From positions 186,001-250,000 of the forward strand of contig CAMRHE010000650.1 in NCBI GenBank assembly GCA_947044405.1: a stretch of 64,000 bases of DNA, read 5' to 3'. This document shows positions 47,329 to 60,079 of the stretch, in pieces. The notes below the pieces were generated by a model that saw only the letters and a program-made list of their open reading frames with translations, was not told the DNA's origin and did no database searches. This DNA comes from Leptodactylus fallax. Taxonomy: Eukaryota > Chordata > Amphibia > Anura > Leptodactylidae. The translations under genes were made by a program, and so were the position numbers. How positions within the stretch are numbered: position 1 is the stretch's first letter; each line of letters starts with the position of its first letter.

Positions 47329-48952
47329 CTAAAACATCCCAGCTATATACCTATCCAGTTTCCGCTTGAAGATTTCAATTGATGGAGAACTCACCACCTC
47401 CCGTGGCAGCCTATTCCACTCTCTCACTACCCTTACTGTTAGAAAGTTTTTCCTAATGTCTAATCTGAATCTCCTTCCCCTTAGTTTCATTCCATTACTT
47501 CTCGTGCTTCCTTCTGCTAATGAGAATAGGGTAGATCCCTCTGCACTGTGACAACCTTTCAGATATTTAAATACCACTATTAAGTCTCCCCTTAGCCTTC
47601 TCTTCTGCAAACTAAGCAGTCCCAATTCTTTTAGCCTCTCCTCGTAGGACATGGTTTGTAGACCTTCCACCATTTTGGTTGCTCTTCTCTGGACCTGCTC
47701 CAATAAATCGGTGTCTTTCTTAAACTGGAGAGCCCAGAACTGTACACAGTATTCCAGGTGGGGTCTGACCAGGGCAGAGTACAGCGGAATAATTACCTCT
47801 CTTGATCTAGCTTCAATGCTCGTCTTGATACATCCTAGAATTTTATTAACCTTTTTAGCCACCGCACCGCACTGTTGACTCATGTTGAATTTGCGATCTA
47901 TTATTATGCCCAGATCCTTTTCCCCTGTACTCTCACTTAGTACTATTCCTCCCATACTATATATGTTTCTTGCATTTCTGTTACCCAGATGTAGAACTTT
48001 GCATTTGTCCCTGTTGAATACCATTTTGTTCACCTCAGCCCATTGTTCCAGTGTGTCCAAGTCCTTTTGGATGCATTCTCTCTCCTCTCTAGTGTTGGCC
48101 ATTCCTCCTAGCTTTGTATCATCTGCAAATTTTATTAGTTCCCCATTAACCCCATTATCCAGATCATTTATAAAAATATTAAAAAGTACTGGGCCCAGGA
48201 CAGAGCCCTGCGGTACCCCGCTTTTAACTTTCTTCCAGTTTGATGTATAGCCATTTAGAATTACTCGTTGTGCCCGATCATTAAGCCAATTGTGAACCCA
48301 CCTCACTGATATTTTATCAAAGCCATACTTGATAATTTTTTTCAATAAGAAAGTTATGTGATACTTTATCAAAGGCCTTACTAAAGTCAAGATATACTAT
48401 GTCCACTGCATTTCCCTGGTCCAACCATTCAGTGACTTTATTATAGAAGGAAATAAGATTAGTCTGACAAGATTTATTAGGCATAAAGCCGTGCTGGCTC
48501 TGATTAATTAAAGCCTTCCCATCCAGGTACCTAATTAAATGTTCTTTAACGATTTGTTCAAAGATTTTTCCTACTATCGAGGTCAGATTTACCGGCCTAT
48601 AATTTCCTGGGTCGTCCCTATTCCCCTTTTTGTAGATGGGGACCACATTTGCCCTTTTCCAATCTAGAGGGACCACTCCTGTTTCCCATGACTTATTAAA
48701 GATTATTGCAAGGGGTTCTGTTATTTCCTCTGCTAATTCTTTTAAAACTCTAGGGTGTAAATCATCCGGTCCTGGGGACTTGGTTTCCTTAATCTTAGCT
48801 AAATGTTCTCTTACCAAACCTTCGCTTATAATCAGCTTGGAGTCCTCTTTCCCCTCATCACTATCACCATTAATGTTGATATTTCCATCCATTTCTTGGG
48901 AGAAGACGGATACAAAATATGAATTCAGTAACTCCACCTGCTGATCCACCAT
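47329..48952 (-). pseudogene. CR1 ORF2, reverse transcriptase part
   Basis: Two open pieces, 48952-48317 and 48390-47329, joined by a second frameshift near 48350. Motifs: WKRANVVPIYKKG, YRPVNLTSIVGKIFE, NQSQHGFMPNKSC, DIVYLDFSKAFDKVSH, GVPQGSVLGPVLF and KFADDTKLGG (the catalytic FADD). The C terminus FKRKLDRYIAGMF is complete. Two frameshifts in otherwise open sequence indicate a rather young dead copy. Confidence 0.93.
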
Positions 48953-50196
48953 GTTAACTTTTCACCCTTTTCGTTCTTCAGGACTCCAATGGTTTCCTTC
49001 ACTTTTCTTTTGCTCTTAACATATCCCCAAAAACCTTTTACATTACTCTTAACTTCTTTTGCAAGCTTCAATTCGTATTCAGCCTTGGCTTTTTTAATGC
49101 TTATCTTGCAGAGTCTGCAAACTGCTGTATACTCTCCCTTAGATATAGCTCCCATCTTCCACTTGTTGTAAGTTTCCTTTTTCTTTTTTAGTAGGTTATG
49201 TAATTTTTTGGTCATCCATCCTGGAGTTTTTAGGTGATTCCCATTTTTCTTGCTTCTAGGTATTGTTAGTTCCGGTGCATTAATGATTTCCCTACGGAAA
49301 ATTTCCCACCCCTCATGTGCATTTTTGTGCTTAAGTAATTTTCGCCATGGAATTCTACTAACCCTTACCTTTAGGCCCCTAAAATCTGCCCTACTAAAAT
49401 TGAGTCTTCTAGTCTTTGTCTTCTCAGGTCTTCTTCTTCTTACAACCCCAAACTCGAGTATAGCATGGTCGCTGAATCCCAATGTCCCTGCTACCCTTAA
49501 TTCCTTAACCATGTCCTCCTTATTAGTTAAAACTAGGTCCAGAATGGATGTTCCTCTCGTGTTTTTTTCTACTAACTGGGCAATGAAGTTTTCTGCTAGA
49601 GAGGATAAAAATTTGATAGAGCCTTTGCTCGTAGCTGTGTGAGTTTCCCAATGAATATCTGGGTAATTAAAGTCTCCCATGATAACAATTTCAAATTTCT
49701 TCGAAAGCGTGGTCATTTGCTGTGAAAAAATCTCATCCCTGTCTTCTGTCTGTCCTGGTGGTCTATAATAAACCCCTATTATGATGTCCTTATCATTGTT
49801 TTTCCCCTGAATTGTTACCCAAATATTTTCCAATAAGTTATCATTTAGTAAAACTGTGATTTCCGTGGAAATGTGATCTTTTTTAACATACAATGCAACT
49901 CCTCCCCCTCTTTTAGTAGTTCTATTTTTTTTGAATAAGTTGTATCCTTCCATCTGTATATTCCAATCATGCTTATCGTTCCACCAAGTTTCTGTAATAC
50001 CAATGACATCATATTTTTCCTTCTGTATTATCAGTTCTAATTCTCCCTGTTTATTTCCCAAGCTTTGCGCATTTGTGTAAAAACATTTCAGATTGCGCTC
50101 TGGTACTTCCTTTTTCTTAATTTCCTTCTGAGTATCCTGTCTTAGGTCCTCATTACCACATCTAGTAACCTTGTTTAGTATATCCTTTAGCTGCAT
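48925..50196 (-). pseudogene. CR1 ORF2, endonuclease part
   Basis: APE-type endonuclease that nicks target DNA. Motifs: FYTNAQSLGNKQGEL, DVIGITETWW (catalytic Glu), GGGVALYVK, GVYYRPPG, VIMGDFNYPDIHW (Asp and Asn), ILDLVLTN and LGFSDHAILEF (Ser-Asp-His). Followed by the Lys-rich linker to RT. The frame shifts near 48940, so endonuclease and RT are no longer continuous. Confidence 0.92.
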
Positions 50197-50234
50197 GTTC
50201 TTATCTTTCTTTTAACTTCCCATCCCCTCCTCTT

Positions 50235-50595
50235 CTAGTTTAAAGCCCTCCTGATAAGTGTGGCAAGTCTTCTGGCAAATATGTGTTTTCCAGGCTTTGT
50301 GAGATGTATACCATCTCTAGCAAGGAGTCCATCATAGAGGTAATTCACTCCATGGTCCAGAAATCCATTCATATTTATGAAGACTGGCACTTTTGTCAAT
50401 TGCCTACCTAATCTATGAAATATTGATCCATAAAATAAAAACTGAATCATTATCATAAGACATGTGCTGTGGTATTCTTGTGACTGTTTGTATATACATC
50501 CTTCCTAACCACAAGCACCCCAAACTGTATTTGTTCTGAGTGCGACCCCAATTGCAGTTTTTGAAGTCTTCATATCCTCGACACCAAATGAACAA
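50235..50595 (-). pseudogene. CR1 ORF1 C-terminal (esterase-like) fragment
   Basis: Minus-strand frames 50595-50413 and 50456-50235, offset by a shift, end with LLARDGIHLTKPGKHIFARR. The DGIHL block with its His resembles the C-terminal catalytic motif of the SGNH esterase domain in CR1 ORF1. Partial and broken. Confidence 0.7.
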
Positions 50596-50600
50596 CCACC

Positions 50601-50984
50601 TTCATAGATGTGGCGGCTCCTGTGCTGGGCCATGTGTCTGTGCTGGAATTAACGCCAGCTTCTAGCTGCCGTAGATCAGTGATCATTTGTGCCAGTAAAC
50701 TGGAGTAAGTGATCTTTAATGTAAGGCAACTCCCACACCTATTTCACTTTCGATTATTGTCGTAACTGGCGTTTAAAAAGTCACAAACCCCCAGGTTTAC
50801 CCCAGATATTTGGAGTAAACTATAAAATAAATGTACCCCAATATTTCTAAATTATTTTGAAAAGCTGATCACTTTGTGAAACACATATCTGGACAATTAC
50901 AGCCAAGAGGAAAGATAACACATCTGTATAAACACACAGACATATACATGTATCCATACACATAGACACATATTTATATTTGTT
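50601..50984. other. Anonymous DNA
   Basis: No gene or clear repeat boundary seen. Confidence 0.4.
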
Positions 50985-51455
50985 TAGATCCCCACCGTTT
51001 CTGTAAAAGTCAGTTTATTGTGATATGCAAATTACGCTCAGGGAGCACAGAGGGCATTCCGGGCACCCCCGCATCATAACCTCCCGCCGCCCCTTAGTTA
51101 ATTCTGTTCACGCCCCTCTTCATCTCCTGATCTTCTGCAGGCGCAGTACGCTCGTGTAAAAGACCACCGCAAAATGGCGGCTGGAGCATGCGCAGTTGGC
51201 TCTGCCCGAACCCGAAGTGGCAGGCCGACTGCGCATGCGCGAGATTTCATCCTCGTATAGCTCATCGTCAGATGCCTATGCAAGGCAGAAGATCAGGGGA
51301 AGATGAATAGGAGCATGAACAGAATTAACTAAAGGACGGAGAGAGGTTATGATGTGGGGGTGCTCGGATCACAGGGGGAACGCCCCCTGTGCTCCCTGAG
51401 CATAATTTGCATATGACAATAAACTGATTTTTACAGAAACGGCGGGGAGAGGAAG
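50985..51455. mobile_element. Long palindromic MITE
   Basis: Arms of about 165-185 bp: CCGTTTCTGTAAAAGTCAGT on the left and its near-complement ACTGATTTTTACAGAAACGG on the right, with GCTCAGGGAGCACAG, CATCATAACCTC, TTAGTTAATTCTGTTCA and CTGATCTTCTGC all mirrored. The loop carries GCATGCGCAG / CTGCGCATGCGC. No coding potential and no obvious target duplication. Confidence 0.85.
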
Positions 51456-51576
51456 AGAATGGAAGGTAGGAGTAGAATAGCCTTTTTAAAGGCTATTCCA
51501 ATGTGCCATTAGTTCAAAAGGTGATTTTCTAATGATAGGCTCCCTTTAAATAAATACAGTTCAGGAAAAATTTGCA

Positions 51577-52110
51577 AGTGAAATCTCTGACTGTAACCAT
51601 TCATATTTCCCATCTCTTCCATATGGACTGAGCTGCACTACTTCCAGCTGTGACTTGTCTCTCTAAAGTTAGTAGCACAGACATCTTTGGCTCCTCACTT
51701 TTCCAGACATGAGACCCACATTGTCCTCATCTACACAAAGTCCCCATCCTGCTGCTACCTCCAAATATAAAATATGGATTGTAATACTCCCCTGTAAATG
51801 AATAATACTCCTGTATGTAGCTTTAACTTTACAATGCACCTATGTGCCCCCTTAATTAATAATACCTCTTGTGTGTCCCCTTAAAGAGGTTGTGAAGCCT
51901 TTTTAATACAGGCAGCAGGGGAGGCTTCTAAAATAAAAATACACTGACACTGTCCGCCTCCTAATTAATACCTCTTGTATGCCCCCTTAAATCATTAATG
52001 TCCACCTTAAATTAGTACAGCCCCACACCCCAAAGGTCAATACACCCTTACATAAATACTGCCTCCTAATGCCCCCCTTATATTCATGATGCCCCAATGA
52101 CCTCTTATAT
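51577..52110. repeat. Dispersed repeat, match to 278-560
   Basis: Parallel to 278-560: CCAGCTGTGACTTGTCTCT, CAGACATCTTTGGCTCCTC, CCCCATCCTGCTGCTACC, then a run of short AATAATAC/TGCCCCCTTA words. Confidence 0.75.
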
Positions 52111-52412
52111 TGTTATTGGCCCCTAATTTTAATAAGGTTCCGACCGCTTCCCTCCCAAAAAGAAATAAAAATAAAACTCACCTACCTTCAATCCCTGATG
52201 CACGGACTTTGCCTCTGCCTATGCCTCTTTTAGCTGTATCTAGTAGACTGCAAGCCACTTCAGGTCTGCAGCCTACAAGGCGCCATCACCATAGGCTGTC
52301 TGCGACCTGGCTCAGGAGCCGCTACGTAGTGACATCACTAGTTCTTGTCAGGGCACCTGCAGACCGCAAGCCACTACAAGCCTGTGGCCTACAGGTTATA
52401 GAATGGTAGAAC
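52111..52412. other. Block resembling the CpG-rich modules, target of gypsy copy 2
   Basis: Contains AAAACTCACCTACC near 52172 and a GC-rich stretch with CAAGCCACTTCAGG/CAAGCCACTACAAG repeats. Gypsy copy 2 inserted at its right edge (GAAC target duplication). The sequence resumes at 59645 and reaches a C run and AGCTACGCCACTGG near 59775-59787, which looks like a hAT-type right end. Confidence 0.5.
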
Positions 52413-53533
52413 TGCGGTGACCAGATGGAAGGTAACGCTGCAGTTGGGATTGCGGGGTGCAAACAGCGCAGACTTGTCACGGTCTCTGGGCACGAGGGCG
52501 CAGCGCTGGTGCTGTCCCACGTTACCACCACTGGTACCGGTGATGAGGGGGCTGCACAAATGTTGGTGGTGATTGTTCCCCCGGGGCGCTTCCCCTATAC
52601 TGTGCCGACTGGTGGTGTTTGGGGCGCCCTGATGTTGTCGGTGCAGAGTCAGACACAGAAACGGTTGTAAAGTTGAACTTTTACTTCCATGGGTGTGGAG
52701 GCACAAATGCTTAAACAGTTTCTTCAATACAAAATAACGGGGTACGCCTGGTGACACAGCAAAGTCCTGGGGTGCAGGGTAGACTTGATGAAAGGTGTTC
52801 CTAGCCCCTTATACTTCAGTGTTACAGCCCTAAGGTGCGTCTGGGCTCCTATTTGGCTCATAGGAGGATGCCCACCATGATACTAGTACATAATATTCCC
52901 CACTCACGTTATGTGGTCCTGATAGCTCAGAGTTTCGGAGTGCAATAGTCAGGGTGGCAGGATATTCCACAGGTCTGGCCTTGGCCCCTGGATCCTGTGA
53001 TACTTGCTATGGAGCACGTGTTCCAGAATGTTCTCTCCACAGTCTCATGCTGACAAGATAATGATGCTTGACTTCCTTCAGGGCGATGGCTAGGCAGACA
53101 GGGGACAGGATCTTCTGAATAGCTGGAGTATGTCAGCTCTCCAACCTTCCTAGGCCTGTCTAGGACTTGAGATTCCTGCACTAAACTCACTGCTTTCTTC
53201 ACAGGACATCACACTTCTCTCCTCACCTCCTCCTCCTAACACTCCACACTTCTCACTCCTCACACGCAGGACCTTCCTGCAGGGGTGTTACCATGGGGAC
53301 CCAGTGATCAGCTGACTCCTCCCCTTTTCCCAGGCAATGTCCTCCCATTGGACATTTGGTTACTATTCAATCCTATGGGAGGTGTAATGCATGTGTGAGG
53401 CTCACTAGGTGGCGCTGTGTTGTGTGAGACTCAGGACCCCCTGCTATGTCACACAGGCTATGAAGCAACAGGAAATAATACAATGCACAGAGATCACCCG
53501 CAGCCCAGCCATAGCCAGCTCTGGGATGCCACA
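52413..53533 (-). repeat. 3' LTR of gypsy copy 2
   Basis: 1121 bp, preceded on the minus strand by the GAAAGAGGGGGAG polypurine tract. Confidence 0.95.
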
Positions 53534-53938
53534 TACTCCCCCTCTTTCACTGAGCCGACCTCGGCGACGGGCTGGGGTGAAGGTGAGAAATGTAACATAA
53601 CGTTAATAAATACGAATAAAGTGCAAATGGGTCCAGAGGCTCTCTGGCACAAATTTTGTGAGTGTCCATTATCATGAGAGTCTCTCTGAGAAACAATAAA
53701 CAGTCCTTTCTGTAAGGAACAGTAGGCACTCTAGCACCAATGTCCATACCGCAATGGGGTAACAGAACTTCCTTGGCTCGGTGAGCCAGGCACTATGGCT
53801 TGGATTGTTGCATATAAATGTAAATACTATATTACATGGCAAGATATTATATATATACTATATATACACACAGGAAAAACATTAATGTAATCAGAGCAGG
53901 AATAACATATATACAGAAGCAGAGACAGTTAACCTCTT

Positions 53939-56900
53939 TTACCCAAGGACAGCCATGGCATCACTATAGCGTGTTGGAGGTATGCCTTTTGTGGTACGCT
54001 CAGAACGCCTAAGTGGAACGAGATTTGAATCAGGAACAGAGTCACTGAAATCAATTAAATCATCTGTCGAAGGGTTCTCTTGCACTAGAGCAATTGGTGG
54101 ATAACAGCTAAATGGTAGTAGTTTAGGCGCCCACATAAGCTCAGTTAACGTTGGGGGTCTCTCTTTCGCTTCAGAAGGTGACAAGATCTCTGTACTCGTT
54201 GTCTCAGCTGGGGGCACCTCTGTGGGTAGTCCTTCTTTAAGGCACAGCTTCAGACGGTTTCGGTGTACTACTTGGGGCTGTCTCCCAGGTTTAGAGATCT
54301 CATACACGTCGGATTCAGGATATGGTATGGAGATGACACTGTATGGTTCTTTCTCCCAGAATGGATCCAATTTCCCATTCCGATGGTTATTCCTTAACCA
54401 TACACGGTCGCCAACTTTCAGGGGCGCTGCATGGGCGTGATGGTTGTAATCCTCCTGTTGTCTCCTACGAACCTCATCCATGCGCGTTTCAACTATCTCT
54501 TTAGCTTCCTCCATACGTCGGCGGTGTTCAACAACCCAGTCTGTTATGGGTAGTGGATTGATGGTGTCAGGAACCTTCACACCAAGGGTTAAGTCTGAAG
54601 GAAGTTGACCTTGTCTTCCAAACATTAGATAAAATGGTGCATATCCCGTAGATGTTTGGGGTGTGTTGTTGTAAATATAGGCCAAGTCCTTGATACGCTC
54701 AGGCCACTCAACACCAGGTGTAACTGCGGCTGTTCTTAGCATGCCGATGATCACTTGATTTGCCTTCTCGCACATACCATTCCCTTGAGGGTGATACGCT
54801 GTGGTTCGCAACTTCTTGCAGTCTTGGAACTGACACAGCTCACGGAACAATTGGGATTCAAACGCCGATCCACGGTCGGTGAGGATATGCTCAGGACAAC
54901 CGTAATGGCGGACAAACTCTGCGTAGAAGGTCTCAGCCGTAGTTCTTGCTGTAAGATCTCTGACAGGCACGATGACAAGGAACTTGGAGTAATGATCCAC
55001 CATTGTCAGAGCGTAGCTGTAGCCGGAACGTGTGGGACCCAACTTCACATGGTCCAGAGCAACAATTTCACACGGCTTTTGAGTCTTAATTGGATGTAGA
55101 GGGGCCTTCTGATCTCTTCGACCTTCCTTGGTGATACTACAGGCGGGACACTCTCGGCACCAACTCTCAATGTCACTCCTCATCCCAACCCAATAGAAGC
55201 GACGACGGATGGTAGCTTCGGTCTTTTGTACCCCGAAGTGACCGGATCTGTCATGATACGCCTCAAGTATCATCTGTGCATCTCTTCTTGGTACGAGGAT
55301 CTGATGAAGCCTTTCACCTGTGACAGGATCAAGAGTGTTTCTAAGTAGAAGGCCTCGTTGGACAAACAGGCGCTTCCTCTGTCGCCAAAGGCGTTTTAAT
55401 TCCACGTCATGAAGACCTCTCTTTACACGGGTTGGTATTCTTCCTGTAAGCAGGAAATCTGACAATTCTCCTAAAATTCTGCTCTCTTCTTGGAACGTTT
55501 TCCACAGAGATGGCTCCTGGAGGGATTCGGCAGCTGTTTTCGCCAGAGATTCTCCTTCTACAGGGACACCAATAGCAACCTGTTGGGCAAACTTGTTGTA
55601 GAATGGTGGCATCTCCACCTCTTCCCAGATGTCTTCTCGGGGTGGTTCTTCTCCCACAGGCAACCTTGAGAGTGCATCAGCGTTAGCGTTGGACTTGCCA
55701 CTGCGATACTTGACAGAGAACTTGTAATTCGCGAGTCTTGAGGCCCACCGTTGTTCAAGGGCTCCCAGTCGAGCAGTGTCCAGATGCGCCAACGGATTGT
55801 TATCTGTGTACACGGTAAAGGGTGTGGCAGCCAGGTAGTCTTTAAACTTCTCTGTCACGGCCCAGACAAGCGCCAGAAGTTCGAGTTTGAAAGAACTATA
55901 GTTCTGGTCGTTCTTCTCTGCGCCTCTCAGACTCCTGCTGGCGTAGGCGATGACTCGCTCTTTGTTGTCCTGAACCTGGGACAACACTGCACCCAAACCT
56001 TGGTGACTTGCATCTGTGTACAAGCGGAATGGCTGACTGTAGTCGGGATAGGCTAGAATTGGTAGTTGCGTCAGAAGTGCTTTAAGCGCTTGAAAGGCTT
56101 CCTCTTGACGCGCTGTCCAGTCTACCGGAAGCTTTCGGTTGTAGTTTTCTCTGGGACAACCGCGCAACAACTCGTTCAGAGGCTCGGCTACTTGGGCGAA
56201 GTGTGGTATGAAACGCCGGTAGTAACCTGCGAATCCAAGGAAGCTTCGGACTTCTTTGACAGTAGTTGGTCTTCGCCAGTTCTGGACTGCAGTGATCTTT
56301 TCAGGATCAGGTTGGACGCCTTGTGCGCTCATGACATGCCCAAGGTAGTGAACTTGGGGTTTCAACAGGTAGCACTTGGAGGGCTTCAACTTTAGGCCGT
56401 GCTGTATAAGTACCTTGAATACCTCGGACAGGTGACGAAGGTGTTCTTGGTATGTCCGGGGAGAATACAATAACATCGTCCAGGTACAGTAGCACACTCT
56501 GGAAATTCTCATGGCCGAGGCACCTCTCCATAAGCCGTTGGAATGTGGCTGGGGCATTACATAGCCCAAATGGCATACTATTGAATTCAAAGAGTCCCAT
56601 CGGGGTCGTAAACGCAGTCTTTTCACGATCTTCAGGCGCCATAGGGACTTGCCAGTATCCACTGGTTAAGTCCAGGGTCGAGAAACAGGTAGCTGATCCC
56701 AAAGCCGTTAGAGATTCCTCAATCCGCGGCAATGGGTATGCGTCTTTGTGCGTGACGTTGTTGAGTTTACGATAGTCCACACAAAATCGTAGGGTTCCGT
56801 CTTTCTTCTTGACAAGGACTAGCGGGGCTGCCCAGGGGCTGTTACTCTCCCGGATGACATCAGCATCTCGCATCTCTTGGATCAACTTTTTCACCGGTTG

Positions 56901-57830
56901 GTACATCGCGGGTGGTATTGGACGGTGACGCTCCTTGATTGGATGGTGGTCGCCAGTCAGAATGCGATGTTGTATGGTCGTGGTCTTACCAAAGTCCAAT
57001 GGGTGTTTGCTGAATGCCTTTTGGTAACGCTTGGCCACATTGCGAACCCCATTGATGTGCTCTATAGGGGTATTGGCGTCTCCCACGTTCAATTCATCCC
57101 ACCAGGACTTCGTGGCTCCATTTTGAATGTTCTCAGCAGCTTGGGTGGAACGCTGTGTGGCAGTAGAATCACCAGAGAGAATGTCTTCTGGTGCTAACCG
57201 GTGTAGCAGGGCCACAGAGTGGAACTTGTGGAGGTTCACGGGAGCATCGCCCAAGTTGACTAAGCGGACAGGAACACTGTCCATTGGAAACTGTGACAAG
57301 GCTGCGGGCAGCCATGACAAGTGGTTGGCCATCTACCTGTATGGGTTGTAGCAAAGCCTCGTAGTCCTGATTTTCTATGCCCGGACGGGCACGGCACCAC
57401 ACCATAGTTTCTGTTCCAGGCTGTAGGGTTACTGGACGGGTATCGTGGATCCGGACTCGACCAATTTCACCTTGTTTGGTGGCGAACTTGTGCTGGGCAT
57501 TGAGTACACGAATGTCCCGCTGAATGGTCTGCTGGTCACTGGGAGAAGCTGTAAGGAGAGAGGCATGCAAGGCATCCAACACTTCTGCAAAGCAATGGCG
57601 TAAAACATTCATGCCTAATATTACAACTGCAAACCTATCATCCTCTACATCAGTGACAATTACACCCTGTCTAGGCAGTTTCAAGTCCCCAATCTGGATA
57701 GTGGGTTCCCAATAACCCTGCTGTGGTATGGGCTGTCCATTGCTGGCACACAGATTTATCCATGTGTCAGGTGTTCTATTCAACACACCTAAGTCCCAAT
57801 GTTCAAGGAACGCCTGCTTGCGCAGGGAAT
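53939..57830 (-). pseudogene. pol: Gypsy pol, copy 2, truncated and frameshifted
   Basis: Minus-strand pol nearly identical in protein to copy 1 but dead. It begins after the protease active site, so DTG is lost. One extra base near 57278 (GGACAGTG versus GGACGTG) and one extra base in a C run near 56458-56461 split it into three frames (57786-57169, 57332-56307, 56662-53939). RT has the normal LDLTSGYW Gly. RNase H and integrase are otherwise intact to the same end. As it lacks Gag and protease it could move only with help from another copy. Confidence 0.93.
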
Positions 57831-58523
57831 GGAGACTACAACTTGGAATGCTGTCCCTTTAAGAATGCTGTAGCTATTAACAGAGTCACTGTGATGCAGG
57901 CTGACGGTGTGCTCCCCCTCTTTAATGGTGGCACTCCCTACGGACACTGTACACGGAAAACACTCGCTGGGGCCGTGGGAGGACTGAAGACAAGGACAGG
58001 GAGGCACAGTACTCACTGACAGCAACTGCAGCGTGGACCAGAGATCAGCGGTGCACAGCAGGGACGGTGATACGGCACCGGAGAGTCAGAAATGGCGCTG
58101 GCACGTTCGCCTTTTACTTTCTTGTATGGGTGCACTGGAGCATTGCGCTCAGCATTCTGGGCTCTCCTAAGATGGCGGCAGATGGGTCTCCTGGCCTCAT
58201 GGGCAGTGCTAAAAATCTCCCGCACTTTTGCAAGGTTCAGTTAACCCTTTGTGGGCGTTCTTACACAGCGATGTGGCGCAGCAAACAAGTCCTGGGCGTT
58301 TTAACTCTTCCAGGGCTGTAACACACTGAGAGGACAGTCTTTAGGGCTTACTTCAGGGGTATAGGGCTCCCCGTCTTTGTGGCAAGCACTCTCAGGGAAT
58401 AAACTTGATCTTAGCAAAGTCCACAATAAAGACCGATGCTCTGGAGACAATTTGGCGCACTTTTCGTGGCGACTTTCTCAAAATGGCACACACCCGTATC
58501 CTGTTCGTGACGCCAGTTTTTCT

Positions 58524-59644
58524 TGCGGTGACCAGATGGAAGGTAACGCTGCAGTTGGGATTGCGGGGTGCAAACAGCGCAGACTTGTCACGGTCTCTGG
58601 GCACGAGGGCGCAGCGCTGGTGCTGTCCCACGTTACCACCACTGGTACCGGTGATGAGGGGGCTGCACAAATGTTGGTGGTGATTGTTCCCCCGGGGCGC
58701 TTCCCCTATACTGTGCCGACTGGTGGTGTTTGGGGCGCCCTGATGTTGTCGGTGCAGAGTCAGACACAGAAACGGTTGTAAAGTTGAACTTTTACTTCCA
58801 TGGGTGTGGAGGCACAAATGCTTAAACAGTTTCTTCAATACAAAACAACGGGGTACGCCTGGTGACACAGCAAAGTCCTGGGGTGCAGGGTAGACTTGAT
58901 GAAAGGTGTTCCTAGCCCCTTATACTTCAGTGTTACAGCCCTAAGGTGCGTCTGGGCTCCTATTTGGCTCATAGGAGGATGCCCACCATGATACTAGTAC
59001 ATAATATTCCCCACTCACGTTATGTGGTCCTGATAGCTCAGAGTTTCGGAGTGCAATAGTCAGGGTGGCAGGATATTCCACAGGTCTGGCCTTGGCCCCT
59101 GGATCCTGTGATACTTGCTATGGAGCACGTGTTCCAGAATGTTCTCTCCACAGTCTCATGCTGACAAGATAATGATGCTTGACTTCCTTCAGGGCGATGG
59201 CTAGGCAGACAGGGGACAGGATCTTCTGAATAGCTGGAGTATGTCAGCTCTCCAACCTTCCTGGGCCTGTCTAGGACTTGAGATTCCTGCACTAAACTCA
59301 CTGCTTTCTTCACAGGACATCACACTTCTCTCCTCACCTCCTCCTCCTAACACTCCACACTTCTCACTCCTCACACGCAGGACCTTCCTGCAGGGGTGTT
59401 ACCATGGGGACCCAGTGATCAGCTGACTCCTCCCCTTTTCCCAGGCAATGTCCTCCCATTGGACATTTGGTTACTATTCAATCCTATGGGAGGTGTAATG
59501 CATGTGTGAGGCTCACTAGGTGGCGCTGTGTTGTGTGAGACTCAGGACCCCCTGCTATGTCACACAGGCTATGAAGCAACAGGAAATAATACAATGCACA
59601 GAGATCACCCTCAGCCCAGCCATAGCCAGCTCTGGGATGCCACA
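58524..59644 (-). repeat. 5' LTR of gypsy copy 2
   Basis: Minus-strand TGTGGCATCC ... CACCGCA. Nearly identical to 52413-53533, so insertion is recent. Confidence 0.95.
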
Positions 59645-59648
59645 GAAC

Positions 59649-60071
59649 CAACAGCTTCCTGCTCTGCCATGTATTTCAACTGCATCAGCGTAGATTCCAA
59701 AACAATTGAAATATCTGTGTGTGTTTGCGACAAAGTCAGTGGGCTTATGCTGCTGCTCCCCCCCCCCCCCCAATAGCTACGCCACTGGTTTAAATAGATG
59801 TTTAAAGATTAAAAGATTATGTGATTTTTCTACATTTAAAGGGGTAATCTAAGTAAAGTCATTACATTGCTTTATCTATCTTGCTCAGTTTGCCAGATAC
59901 AGTTAAATCTACATCCTCAGTGTTTACAGCTGGTTGCCTAGGTTACAGACCTGCTACAGCTTGGAATGAAGAATTATTCCCTTCTTTTCTCTCTCTCTCT
60001 TTCTGCATATGGCTTCCAGTTTTTGAGGCCTAAAAAGGGCTAGACAAGTTTCTTGGACAGTATCTCCGTTA
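59649..60071. other. Anonymous DNA
   Basis: No gene. It contains a C15 run at 59759-59773 followed by a hAT-like terminal motif, and a short CT microsatellite near 59985. Confidence 0.45.
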
Positions 60072-60079
60072 CCTGTGTG

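Larger units (their letters stand above)
47254..50600 (-). mobile_element. CR1-type LINE, 5'-truncated
   Basis: Minus-strand non-LTR retrotransposon. The 3' end reads GTTGGACTCGATGGCCCTTG, AGGTCCCTTCCAAC, then (CAAA)n at 47254-47274; the GGACTCGATGGCC and GGTCCCTTCCAAC block is the classic CR1 tail. Contents from 5' to 3': the last part of ORF1, then endonuclease and reverse transcriptase of ORF2. Truncated within ORF1 near 50600. Confidence 0.93.
52413..59644 (-). mobile_element. Ty3/gypsy LTR retrotransposon, inverted copy 2, gag deleted
   Basis: Same family as 2003-10615, minus strand, 7.2 kb. LTRs at 58524-59644 (5') and 52413-53533 (3'), each 1121 bp. Target duplication GAAC (52409-52412 and 59645-59648). 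Gag and the start of pol are missing: the leader joins pol at the shared 6-mer CCCTGC (equivalent to 3820-3825 and 5025-5030 of copy 1), a loss of about 1205 bp. Confidence 0.95.
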
